A stretch of 64,000 nucleotides of DNA from Azospirillum rugosum (lineage in GTDB: Bacteria; Pseudomonadota; Alphaproteobacteria; Azospirillales; Azospirillaceae). The notes under the pieces are model-generated. The model was given only the letters and a program-made list of their open reading frames with translations. It searched no databases and was not told where the DNA came from. Below, piece after piece: positions 17,584 to 24,989 of the stretch. Each line of letters opens with the position of its first letter. Position 1 is the stretch's first letter. The stretch is from contig NZ_JAGINP010000004.1 of the NCBI RefSeq assembly GCF_017876155.1, positions 124,001 through 188,000 of the forward strand, given 5' to 3'. Position numbers and translations under genes: made by a program.

Positions 17584-19227
17584 TCACGTCTCGCGGTAGC
17601 CGAGCAGGACCAGCCCGACGAGCATGAAGCACACCGGCCAGACGATGCCCGGCAGGCGCCGCTCGCCCTCCGGCAGGCGGATCTCCAGCCAGCGCGCCCA
17701 GGCGCCGGCGACGCCGAACAGGGCCAGCGGCGTGTGGGTCATCTCGATCAGCAACTCCTCCCGGATGTTGGCGAGCTGGTGGGAGTGGGTGAGCAGCAGC
17801 CCCGCCCCCACGGCCGTCAACAGCGGGAAAACCATCGCGGTCCAGGGCGTCTTCAGCTTTCCCGTCCGCACGCCCCATTCGAAGGCGGCGAAGCCGATGA
17901 CCAGAAGCACCAGCAGCCGGTGCTGGACCACCTCCGGGTCCCGGAAGCTCTCGAAGAAGCCGATGTCGCCGAGCGGCCAGCCCTCCGGGTCCGACCGCAC
18001 CAGCAGGAAGACGGCGAGCGCCAGGAACAGCAGCGGCCAGTGCCGCGCGATGGGTACGCGGCCGGTCTTTTCCAGCAGTGCTGCGAAGCCGACCGCCAGC
18101 ACGATCAGCCCGGCCCAGTGGTGGTTGTACTCCGACCAGGCGATGTCCGCGGCGTTGCGCGGCGGCGGGGCGCCGGCGCCGGGGACGAAAGCGCGCGGGG
18201 CGGCCTCCTCCTCCGCCTTGGCCTGGGAATCGAGCTTGGCCTGCAGGGCCGGGATGGCGAGGCTGCCGTGGTCCGGCGTGTTCATGCTCGGCCAGCGCGG
18301 CTCCAACCGCTCGGCGATCTCGTGCAGGGTGACGCGGTTGTCCTGAAGGTCCACGGCCGGCGGCAGCGACGTCAGCGACGCGGCGGCGAACAGCACGGTG
18401 AATCCGATGCCGATCTCCGCCTCCGCGAAGCGGCGCATGCGCAGGGCCGACGAGGGACCGCCGCGCAGCGCCCGCTCGATCATGCGGAAGTTCAGCGCGC
18501 CGAAGACGAGCAGGCCGGCGAACATCATGGCCTTGGACGACAGCATCAGGCCGTAGGCGGTGCCCCAGATGCCGCCGGGGTCGCCGACGAAGACCACCGC
18601 CAGCCCGACCCCGCCCACAAGAAGCGCCGCGACCGATCCCACCGCCATCATGGAATAGCGACGGCCGATCAGCGCCCAGGCGGGACGCAGGCCGACCTTG
18701 GACAGGGCGCTGACCAGATAGGGCAGCCCGCCGATCCACACCGCGGCCCCCGCCACATGCAGGGCGGTGAAGGCCAGCAGAAGGCCGCGCTCTTCCGGCC
18801 GGGCGGCGGAATGGCTGGTCGCCACCAGGGCGCCCAGAAGCAGCACCGACAGCAGGGCGAGCAGTCCGTTGGCGCCCCGCCCCGCCACCGCCGCCAGGGC
18901 CAGCGCGGCGGCGAAGGAGACCGCACCCGCCACCACGAATTCCGCACCGACGAGGTCGCGGAGCGGCAGCTCCGTCGTACCCTCCAGCACCGCCAGCCCC
19001 ACCGCGGCGTCCGCGGCGACGACCAGGGCCAGCCCCAGCGCGGACCAGCGCAGGATGTGCCGGCTGCGCGTCTCGATCCCGTCGGAAAAGCCGGCCAGCG
19101 CCGGCCGCAGCGGCTGCGCCAGCAGCAGCAGGAAGGCGCAGCCGCCCACCGCCATCATGGTGCCGACCAGCACCAGCGCCCGCAGCATGACCGAAAGCAG
19201 GCCGAAGATATCGGTCAGCAGTTCCAT
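17584..19227 (-). CDS. copD: CopD-family copper membrane protein
   Basis: A 547-residue inner-membrane protein with about twelve hydrophobic segments. The N-terminal half (1-290) matches the CopD/PcoD domain, with FTALHVAGAAVWIGGLPYLV around the His and Trp conserved in copper-import proteins. The second half has another helix bundle with EYNHHWAGLIVLAVG and LLLTHSHQLANIREELLIEM; its His residues could bind copper. CopD with CopC moves copper from periplasm to cytoplasm or across the membrane. Twice the length of a plain CopD domain, it looks like a fusion to a second membrane domain. It sits four bases behind copC, inside a hopanoid operon. Confidence 0.8.
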   Translation of the reverse strand: MELLTDIFGLLSVMLRALVLVGTMMAVGGCAFLLLLAQPLRPALAGFSDGIETRSRHILRWSALGLALVVAADAAVGLAVLEGTTELPLRDLVGAEFVVAGAVSFAAALALAAVAGRGANGLLALLSVLLLGALVATSHSAARPEERGLLLAFTALHVAGAAVWIGGLPYLVSALSKVGLRPAWALIGRRYSMMAVGSVAALLVGGVGLAVVFVGDPGGIWGTAYGLMLSSKAMMFAGLLVFGALNFRMIERALRGGPSSALRMRRFAEAEIGIGFTVLFAAASLTSLPPAVDLQDNRVTLHEIAERLEPRWPSMNTPDHGSLAIPALQAKLDSQAKAEEEAAPRAFVPGAGAPPPRNAADIAWSEYNHHWAGLIVLAVGFAALLEKTGRVPIARHWPLLFLALAVFLLVRSDPEGWPLGDIGFFESFRDPEVVQHRLLVLLVIGFAAFEWGVRTGKLKTPWTAMVFPLLTAVGAGLLLTHSHQLANIREELLIEMTHTPLALFGVAGAWARWLEIRLPEGERRLPGIVWPVCFMLVGLVLLGYRET

Positions 19228-19231
19228 GGCT

Positions 19232-19624
19232 TTACTGGACCCTTGCCTGAGGCGCCTGCACCTTGAAGGGCACCACGCCGCGGGTGATGTGCCCGTCCAC
19301 CGACAGCACCTGCCAATGCAGCTGGTAGGCGCCGGGGGCCAGCCCGGTGGCGCGGCCGGTCAGCGCGTCCGCCGGGCTGTCCGGCGCGATGGGCACCACG
19401 GCCGGCTCGCTCTTCCCGGCCGACACGCTCAGCTTGCTGCGCGCGTGGTCGACACGGCTGTTGAAGCGGACCGACAGGTCCACGTCCGGCCCGGCGACGG
19501 TCCCGTTCTCCGCCGGGCGGGATTCCTTGATCACCGCGTGGGCGTGCACGGGCGACGCGAGCACGAGCGCCAGCAGCCCGCCCAGGGCCGCCAGGGAGGG
19601 GGCCTTCGCAACCGTCCGCATCAT
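19232..19624 (-). CDS. copC: CopC-family periplasmic copper-binding protein
   Basis: A 130-residue secreted protein. The signal peptide ends at AHA, leaving mature His-Ala-Val with the N-terminal His that binds Cu(II) in CopC. The core has SRPAENGTVAGPDVDLSVRF and the family end HWQVLSVDGHITRGVVPFKV, whose DGH supplies further ligands. The first ATG (19624) is inside the stop of the upstream radical SAM gene (ATGA), so translation is coupled; the second ATG three bases on is equally possible. It is followed after four bases by copD. Confidence 0.9.
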   Translation of the reverse strand: MMRTVAKAPSLAALGGLLALVLASPVHAHAVIKESRPAENGTVAGPDVDLSVRFNSRVDHARSKLSVSAGKSEPAVVPIAPDSPADALTGRATGLAPGAYQLHWQVLSVDGHITRGVVPFKVQAPQARVQ

Positions 19625-20733
19625 CCAATCCCCGAAAGACGGCCCAGCCGGGCGCCGCCCTGGTTCATGACCGCGCCGATGGAGGACGCCGTGCGGCCGT
19701 TGACCAGCGCCGACGCGGCCGCACCCAGCTTGCCTTCCGACAGGCGCGCGAAGGCGTCGCCCATCGCCACGGCCATGTGCAGCATCACGCTGGCGTCGCG
19801 GTAGCAGTCGGTCGTGCAGGCCTGGCAGCCGTCGCGCACCGTGCGGCTGGCGTCGAAGTCCCAGACGGAGCAGAGCGGCGCCGCCCAGTCCTCGCACCGC
19901 CACAGGTCGTAGTTCCAGTCCAGGTAGAAGTACTTGTAGCCGGCCAGGCAGACGAAGCGCTCCTTCTCGCCGCGCAGGCGGCGCTTCATGTCGGCGACGG
20001 AAGCGCGCGGGTTGTGCACCGGGAAGCGCTCGCGCTGCCGGTCCACCGCGTCGAAGGCGGCCAGCAGTTCCGTCGGGCGCAGGTCGACGAGGTCGCTGTC
20101 CTCCGACCACACCAGCGAGGAGGAGCCCAGCTCCGCCTTGCGCGGGTAGGAGAAGGTGACGCCGCTGAAGCCCAGCTCCTTCAGGAAGTCGACCAGCGCG
20201 TCGTAGTCCGGGATCAGCTTGCTCATGGTCACGGAGGCGACCGCGGACATGCCCAGCTTTTCCATGCGGGCGGTGGATTCCCGGATCCGCTCGCACACGC
20301 CCTTCAGGCCGCGGTTCTTCTCGTGCGTCTCGGCGTCGGCCGCGTCGATGGAGATGAACAGCGTCTTGAAGCCGGCCTCGGCCAGCTCGTCCAGCTTCTT
20401 GGGCAGCAGCCAGCCGTTGGTGACCAGCGTCGGCTGCATGCCGTGCGCCATCGCGGTCCGCGCCATGGCGCCGATCTCCGGATGAAGCAGCGGCTCGCCC
20501 CCCATGAAGGTGACGAAGCGGACGGACGCCCGGTCGCGCAGCAGGGCCATCGCGTCCGCGAAACGGTCGGCGTCCAGCCAACTGCGGTGCTTCACATAGC
20601 CCTTGTCGTGCGCGAAGTTGCAGAATCCGCAGGTCGCGTTGCAGGCGTTGGTGACCGAGATGTTGCAGATGGCCGGGCCGCCCCGCGGGATCAGCCGCAG
20701 CAGGTCCATCAGCCTCGAATCCTTTCCCGACAT
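19621..20733 (-). CDS. Radical SAM protein with C-terminal Cys-rich (SPASM-like) region
   Basis: A 370-residue radical SAM enzyme. The cluster motif is CNATCGFC (Cys 31, 35, 38) after SVTN, followed by FMGGEPLLHPEI, the SAM-binding GGE motif. The end carries CLAGYKYFYLDWNYDLWRC, then CSVWDF and GCQACTTDC, a Cys set like the auxiliary clusters of SPASM/twitch enzymes. It is not HpnH, whose cluster region reads differently. It lies between hpnL and copC, its stop overlapping copC (ATGA). AAGGAAAG precedes ATG 20733, favouring that start over one 21 codons upstream. A role in hopanoid or copper-related modification is inference from position. Confidence 0.8.
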   Translation of the reverse strand: MSGKDSRLMDLLRLIPRGGPAICNISVTNACNATCGFCNFAHDKGYVKHRSWLDADRFADAMALLRDRASVRFVTFMGGEPLLHPEIGAMARTAMAHGMQPTLVTNGWLLPKKLDELAEAGFKTLFISIDAADAETHEKNRGLKGVCERIRESTARMEKLGMSAVASVTMSKLIPDYDALVDFLKELGFSGVTFSYPRKAELGSSSLVWSEDSDLVDLRPTELLAAFDAVDRQRERFPVHNPRASVADMKRRLRGEKERFVCLAGYKYFYLDWNYDLWRCEDWAAPLCSVWDFDASRTVRDGCQACTTDCYRDASVMLHMAVAMGDAFARLSEGKLGAAASALVNGRTASSIGAVMNQGGARLGRLSGIG

Positions 20734-20808
20734 GCGTCTTTCCTTCAAGTGGCCGCCCTCGCGGCCGTAAGCCTTCAAGCAAGAGGCCGCTCTCACAGCC
20801 TTATATGG

Positions 20809-21966
20809 TCACGCGGCCGCCTTCACAGCCGAAAGTCGTTCCGATCGGCGCCACGCGACCAGCCCGGGCAGGCCGAACAGCACCTCCCGCGCGCGGCGGA
20901 CCAGCGCCGTGGTCAGCGCCGGGGCCGGCGGCACGCCGACCAGCGCCGACACCGCCACCACCGCACCCTCCTGGACGCCGATGGCGCCGGGCAGCATGAA
21001 GCCGGCGTTGCGCAGGACCTGCGCCAGGCTTTCGATGATCAGGGCGTCGGTCAGCGACACCGGGTGGCCGAGCAGGGCCAGCACCCCGGCGATCTCCACC
21101 GCCCCCAGCATCCAGGCCGCGCTGTGCAGCAGCACGGCGGCGGCCAGCGCCTTCTTGTCCTCGTGCAGGCGCAGCACCGCCTCCTGGAAATCGGCGATCC
21201 AGGTCGGCTTCAGCGCCGGCCAGCGGCGCGACAGGCGGTTCAGCAGCGCCTCCAGCGGACGCAGCGGCAGCCGGCGCTGCAAGGCGACCATGGCGATCAC
21301 GCTGGCCGCGGCGATGCCCAGTCCGGTGATGGCGAAGCCGGTCAGCCCGCCCTCCCCGTTGCCGCCGTCGCGGGTCAGCAGCAGGCCGAAGCCGGCGAGC
21401 GTGACGAACAGCTGCGACACCGCCTCCATCGTCAGGTCGACGGTCGCGGTCGCCCCGGCGACGCTGCCCGGCACGCCCTGGCGCGCCACAAGGCGCGCCG
21501 TCGCCGCCTGCCCGACCAAGGCCCCGGCCGGCAGAAGCGCGTTCGCCGCTTCCCGGTACCAGCGCAGCGCGGTCATGGCGAGGATGGACGGGCGCGGCTC
21601 GACGTTGATCAGAACCCGCCAGGCGAGCCCCGTCAGGATGATCTGCGGCAGGTGGACGGCGGCGGAGATGGCCAGCGCGGCGGGAAGGTCGGTCAGCACC
21701 CGGCCGATCCCGGACAGGTCGTCGCGGTTCAGCAGGACGATGGCGAGCAGCGCCAGGACGCCCAGGAGCGTCCCGTTCAGCAGGCCGCGCCGCAGCGTGC
21801 GCGCGTCCGCGTCCCCGGAAGCGATTCGAGTCGCCTCCCCCTGGTCGTCGATGCCCTCCCGCTTGCCTTCGACGGCGCGGCTGGCGTTGGCGGCCGGTGT
21901 TCCGTGCAGCAAAACGAGTCTTCTCCCCTCCGGTACGGTCCGTCGCCCGATACGATCGTCCATCAT
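20809..21966 (-). CDS. hpnL: Hopanoid-associated membrane protein HpnL
   Basis: A 385-residue membrane protein of the lysylphosphatidylglycerol synthase/YbhN transmembrane type, of which HpnL is the hopanoid-cluster member. About eight helices run from residue 60 to the end, with the family feature RWYREAANALLPAGALVGQA and the late LRNAGFMLPGAIGVQEGAVV. The function is unknown, and a transport or flippase-like role is guessed from its family. It is the first gene of the leftward run that ends with hpnN. ATGATG at 21966 gives two possible starts and no strong ribosome-binding site is visible; a Gly-rich region upstream is not coding. Confidence 0.85.
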   Translation of the reverse strand: MMDDRIGRRTVPEGRRLVLLHGTPAANASRAVEGKREGIDDQGEATRIASGDADARTLRRGLLNGTLLGVLALLAIVLLNRDDLSGIGRVLTDLPAALAISAAVHLPQIILTGLAWRVLINVEPRPSILAMTALRWYREAANALLPAGALVGQAATARLVARQGVPGSVAGATATVDLTMEAVSQLFVTLAGFGLLLTRDGGNGEGGLTGFAITGLGIAAASVIAMVALQRRLPLRPLEALLNRLSRRWPALKPTWIADFQEAVLRLHEDKKALAAAVLLHSAAWMLGAVEIAGVLALLGHPVSLTDALIIESLAQVLRNAGFMLPGAIGVQEGAVVAVSALVGVPPAPALTTALVRRAREVLFGLPGLVAWRRSERLSAVKAAA

Positions 21967-22048
21967 GGTCGCCGGAGCGCCCTGCACGGTGGTTCCAGGG
22001 AACCGGGCAGCCCGGCGTAACCCGGCCGCACCGCGGCCGGTGGGACAA

Positions 22049-22067
22049 GTATCGTACGGTACGCTAC
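22049..22067. promoter_or_regulatory. Putative operator dyad between hpnL and the EF-hand gene
   Basis: GTATCGTACGGTACGCTAC is a 19-base near-palindrome with matching arms GTA-CGTAC/GTACG-TAC and only the centre and one pair mismatched. It lies 83 bases before the hpnL start in the shared divergent region, where a TetR- or LysR-type repressor might bind. The regulator is not identifiable. Confidence 0.35.
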
Positions 22068-22248
22068 GCTCCGCCACCCCCAAACCGCCATTTGGGCAGC
22101 GACCCAAACCAAGGTCTGGGTCCAGCGCCGCACTCATGAACGCGATTTCATGGAAGGGGATACGCCGGCCGGCTGTTGGTTGCGGTGTCGCCGGCGCTTC
22201 GATCCCGCGCCCGGCAGCGCCACCGACTCCGGAAGGGAGCACAGGACC

Positions 22249-22680
22249 ATGAAGAACCGCATTACCGCCGTAGCCGCCCTGATGATGCTCGTCAGCCCGA
22301 TGGCCTACGCCGCCAACTCCGGTTCCATCACCAGCCCGCAAGCCGGCGCCGTAACGTCGGGGCCGGGCGTGTCCGACCAGACGACGACGGGTTCGACGGC
22401 CACCACCCAGGGCACCGCGACCCGCCAGCACCACGCCAAGGCCGGCAGCTTCCAGGCGATGGACACCAACCACGACGGCATGGTGGACCAGCAGGAATGG
22501 AAGGCGGCCGGGCGCAAGGATGCGTCCTTCACCCGAATCGACGCCGACCACAGCGGCACCCTGACCCAGGCGGAGGTCAAGACCTACCGCACCGCCCACG
22601 CCCAGACGACCCGCAAGCACAGCCAGAGCGCGGCGCCCACCAACATGGGCTCGGCCACTTCGGGCGCATCCCAGCAATAA
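22249..22680 (+). CDS. Exported EF-hand protein
   Basis: A 143-residue periplasmic protein. The signal peptide ends at AYA (residue 21) and is followed by a Thr/Ser/Gly-rich stretch and two EF-hand loops, DTNHDGMVDQQEW and DADHSGTLTQAEV, each with the Asp-x-Asp/Asn-x-Asp/Ser-Gly calcium pattern. These bind Ca2+ in a calmodulin-like pair. The tail is rich in Ser, Thr, Gln and Ala. A strong ribosome-binding site (GGAAGGGAG) lies before ATG 22249 and a strong terminator follows 27 bases after the stop, so it is a single-gene unit. The role, probably calcium sensing or binding in the periplasm, is inferred from the motifs. Confidence 0.85.
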   Translation: MKNRITAVAALMMLVSPMAYAANSGSITSPQAGAVTSGPGVSDQTTTGSTATTQGTATRQHHAKAGSFQAMDTNHDGMVDQQEWKAAGRKDASFTRIDADHSGTLTQAEVKTYRTAHAQTTRKHSQSAAPTNMGSATSGASQQ

Positions 22681-22706
22681 CCGAAAGCAAAAGCCCGCCC
22701 GACGAA

Positions 22707-22738
22707 AGCCCCCGCCGGCCCCGCGGCGGGGGCTTTTC
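22707..22738 (+). terminator. Rho-independent terminator after the EF-hand gene
   Basis: AGCCCCCGCCG pairs with CGGCGGGGGCT across a short GGCCCCG loop, followed by TTTTC. The stem is 11 base pairs and almost all GC. Confidence 0.85.
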
Positions 22739-22751
22739 GTTGCCGGAGGCG

Positions 22752-22898
22752 TCAGCGCCGCCGGCCCAGGAGGAAGCCGGTCAGCGCGCAGCAGAGCGCG
22801 ATGACGATCACCCGGACCGGAGTCGGGTCGTAGCTGACCACGGCGACCAGAACCCCAAGGGCGCCCACCATCGCGATCGCACCGGTCACTCCACGCAT
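22752..22898 (-). CDS. 48-residue small membrane protein
   Basis: A short frame encoding MRGVTGAIAMVGALGVLVAV, then VSYDPTPVRV and a second helix ending LLGRRR. Two hydrophobic segments with an Arg-rich end follow the positive-inside rule. It is leftward, convergent with the EF-hand gene behind its terminator. The ribosome-binding site is weak (GGCGGG), so the call depends on the two-helix layout. Confidence 0.5.
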   Translation of the reverse strand: MRGVTGAIAMVGALGVLVAVVSYDPTPVRVIVIALCCALTGFLLGRRR

Positions 22899-23060
22899 GG
22901 TCCCGCCACCGACTCCGTTGCCGAATCAACCGCCGCGCCATCAAGCGCCCCGCACCGCCCGGCCGGGAACGGCGGGCCGGGGGCGGTGATCCATGGACCC
23001 GACGGCGTATGCACTTCGGACGTATTCCACGCCCCGGCGACGCCCCCAAAACTTCTGCGT

Positions 23061-23088
23061 GTTACAAAATCGACACGAAACATATACT
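23061..23088 (+). promoter_or_regulatory. Candidate sigma-70 promoter with overlapping dyad
   Basis: GTTACA (23061-23066) and TATACT (23083-23088) are spaced by 16 bases in an AT-rich patch. CGTGT-N10-ACACG (23058-23077) forms a dyad across the -35 region and could be an operator. It would serve the small gene at 23196. Confidence 0.4.
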
Positions 23089-23195
23089 CCGGTATGCAGC
23101 CTTACAGCGAATTTTTATAAAGTCGCTCGCAAAATCGTAATGTGTCTGTATTGTAATAGCACGCCTACGAACGACCGCCCCACGCGGAAGCCGCC

Positions 23196-23405
23196 ATGAC
23201 GTCGACACGCAGCCCAGCGCCCCCCGCGCCCAACGATCCGGCCATCCGGGCCATCGCCGCCTTGCGCAAGCACAGCCGCGACTGCCGGAGCATCGAGACG
23301 CGCCAGTATCTGGTGGCGGTGGAGCGGCGCATGGTCCAGCTCATCGATCTCGGCTTCCACACGCAGGCCGAGCATGACGGTCCCTCCTGCCTGGCCGCGG
23401 AATGA
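23196..23405 (+). CDS. 69-residue hypothetical protein
   Basis: A small basic protein with a Pro/Ala-rich start, then AIAALRKHSRDCRSIETRQY and a helix VERRMVQLIDLGFHTQAEHD. It has two Cys and many Arg, Glu and His, so it is soluble. GCGGAAG lies before the ATG and an AT-rich promoter region lies upstream. No family is recognised. It may be a small regulator. Confidence 0.5.
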   Translation: MTSTRSPAPPAPNDPAIRAIAALRKHSRDCRSIETRQYLVAVERRMVQLIDLGFHTQAEHDGPSCLAAE

Positions 23406-23476
23406 GCCGTGACAAACCTGCGACAAGCGACCGCGGGCGCGGCGGTGCAATGTTGCGCCGCTGAAACGCAGCGCGG

Positions 23477-23490
23477 TTGATCTGAAACAA
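23477..23490 (+). promoter_or_regulatory. Candidate CRP/FNR-family box
   Basis: TTGATCTGAAACAA matches the FNR/FixK consensus TTGAT-N4-ATCAA in all but one base. It lies 63 bases before the MarR gene start. Confidence 0.3.
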
Positions 23491-23553
23491 GGCAGACACA
23501 CGCCGCTGGTATAAGCCTTTGCGAATGCAATTGACGCGAGGCGAAGACGGCAT

Positions 23554-24006
23554 ATGGCGCCGCCGGAGGATCAGTACGGCAAACCGAAGGAACCATCCCT
23601 TTACCGGGAACCGCTTCACAGCCGCGTCCGACGGGTGCACCAGCGGGCCACGGCCCTGCTCAGCGAAGCGCTCGCTCCCTTCGGCCTGACACCGCCGCAG
23701 TGGGCCGCGCTGGTCGCGCTTCAGCAGTCCGGCCCGATGTCGCAGATCGACCTCGGCCGCAGCATCGCCATGGACCCGGCCACCATGCAGGGGGTCGTCG
23801 TCCGGCTGATCTCCCGCGGCTTCGTCGTGCGCGGCCCCGACCTCCACGACCGGCGCCGGAACCTCGTCAGCCTCGTCCAGCCGGGTCAGGAGGTGCTGGC
23901 CGCCGCCGCCCCCGCCGTCGCCAAGGCGGAGCGTGACCTCGCCGCGCGGCTGTCGGCGGACGAACAGGACCGCTTGCTGGACCTGCTGTCGCGTCTCGCC
24001 TCCTGA
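23554..24006 (+). CDS. MarR family transcriptional regulator
   Basis: A 150-residue winged-helix repressor of the MarR family. Helix one and two run around residues 20-45, then LTPPQWAALVALQQSGPMSQ, the recognition part IDLGRSIAMDPATMQGVVVR and the wing RGPDLHDRRRNLVSL with the family DxRxxxxxLT-like pattern. The dimerising C-terminal helix ends at residue 150. MarR proteins bind phenolic or oxidative ligands and usually control a neighbouring gene. No obvious partner lies next to it: the next rightward gene is far away and the leftward genes are a secreted Gly-rich protein and an L,D-transpeptidase. Confidence 0.88.
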   Translation: MAPPEDQYGKPKEPSLYREPLHSRVRRVHQRATALLSEALAPFGLTPPQWAALVALQQSGPMSQIDLGRSIAMDPATMQGVVVRLISRGFVVRGPDLHDRRRNLVSLVQPGQEVLAAAAPAVAKAERDLAARLSADEQDRLLDLLSRLAS

Positions 24007-24375
24007 TCGCCTTCCGATAGGGGCCTTCCCCCACCCTTCCTATCCTGCTGTCGCGACGGCCTCAGCCCAGGCCGGCGGCCCTACCCCATCGGGGTGCGGC
24101 CAAAGGTCCGATGCGACACAAGTTATGCACACGCACCGGAACGCCACGCTTGACTCTCACAGTGTTGCTTTTTTGTTTCTTGGGCAGTGAACAGCCCTTG
24201 AAAGACCGCGGGAACGCGTGGAAACAGGCCATTTTTCACGCGCCTAATTTTTAGGCAAATCGACAGACTCCGCGGAGAATCCGCATCGCGGGCGCGTTGC
24301 TCCCGGATTCGCCCACAGAGTTACCCACAGGTTCTGGGGATATCCGTTATCGCGTTCCCCAACGCGCACCCCGGA
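24007..24375. other. 369-base intergenic stretch with AT-rich hairpin
   Basis: No gene seen. It holds a perfect AT-rich hairpin GCCTAA-TTT-TTAGGC at 24242-24256, followed by AAAT, and the sequence GTTACCCACAGG at 24319-24330, one base from a DnaA-box-like pattern. The left half is GC-rich and drops to AT-richer sequence at about 24160-24270. It separates the convergent ends of the MarR and Gly-rich protein genes. Confidence 0.4.
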
Positions 24376-24876
24376 TCACCGCGCCACGCGCCAACGCCCG
24401 TCCGGGTCGAGGCAGGCGGTGCCGCGCAGCGGCACGATCCGCCCGTCGATGGACCCGCGCGTCTGGAACTCTCGGCACGTGCGCCCGCCCGGCGCGAGGA
24501 AGGTTGGGGATGTCGCGGTCGCGGGGGGCAGGGCCGGCACCACCACGACCGCCGGCGGCGCGTAGCGGTAGGGGTAAGGGTACCGGTAGGGGTACGGGTA
24601 GCCGAAGGTCAGCGGCAGGGACAGGCTGAACCCGAAGCGGGTGCCGCCGTGCCATCCGCCTCCCCAGCCGTGGCCTCCCCAGCCGTGTCCTCTCCAACCA
24701 TGGCCGCCCCAGCCGTGCCCTCCCCAGCCATGGCCACCCCAGCCGCCGCCATAGCCATACCCGCCACGCCCGCCCCAGCCGCCGGCCTGGGCCGGCAGCG
24801 TCAGCGACAGCAACGCGATGGCAAGGACCAGGACCGCGCGCGGTCCGAAGACCTGGATTCCGGTGAAGCGCAGCAT
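24376..24876 (-). CDS. Exported Gly/His/Trp-rich repeat protein
   Basis: A 166-residue secreted protein. The signal peptide ends at AQA (residue 31). The mature part begins with GGWGGRGGYGYGGG, then at least five copies of a WGGHG-type pentapeptide, then a Tyr/Pro-rich section (YPYPYRYPYPYRY). The C-terminal 45 residues (TCREFQTRG...GTACLDPDGRWRV) resemble the end of the 17-kDa antigen-like protein at 58587. GGGGGAGG precedes the ATG. The His-rich repeats might bind metal. Function is unknown; a surface or envelope role is inferred. Confidence 0.7.
   Translation of the reverse strand: MLRFTGIQVFGPRAVLVLAIALLSLTLPAQAGGWGGRGGYGYGGGWGGHGWGGHGWGGHGWRGHGWGGHGWGGGWHGGTRFGFSLSLPLTFGYPYPYRYPYPYRYAPPAVVVVPALPPATATSPTFLAPGGRTCREFQTRGSIDGRIVPLRGTACLDPDGRWRVAR
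24670..24744. repeat. Five tandem 15-base repeats
   Basis: Units start at 24670, 24685, 24700, 24715 and 24730 (for example GTGGCCTCCCCAGCC), each one pentapeptide of the WGGHG region on the minus strand. They differ at a few third positions only. Confidence 0.9.
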
Positions 24877-24989
24877 CGCACACCTCCCCCATGGCCACGA
24901 GGGTCGTGGCTCATAGGGGAAAGATGGCGTCGGATCGCCCGGTCGTCGGATCGGCCGAACGGCTCATGTCCGTTCGGGGATGCCGCGTC

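Noticed and set aside
15129..17627. An 832-codon frame antisense to hpnN
   Set aside because: Composition is dominated by Arg, Gln, His and Gly with no hydrophobic pattern, as expected of a shadow frame.
21967..23049. Upstream extension of HpnL to a 746-residue protein
   Set aside because: The added 360 residues are Arg/Gly-rich shadow sequence antisense to the EF-hand gene; HpnL proteins normally start near the chosen ATG.
24310..24340. Replication origin or DnaA box cluster
   Set aside because: Only one loose DnaA-like sequence is present, with no cluster, no AT-rich unwinding region and no dnaA, repA or parA nearby.
24670..24744. CRISPR-like array
   Set aside because: The 15-base units are contiguous, in frame and coding, with no spacers.
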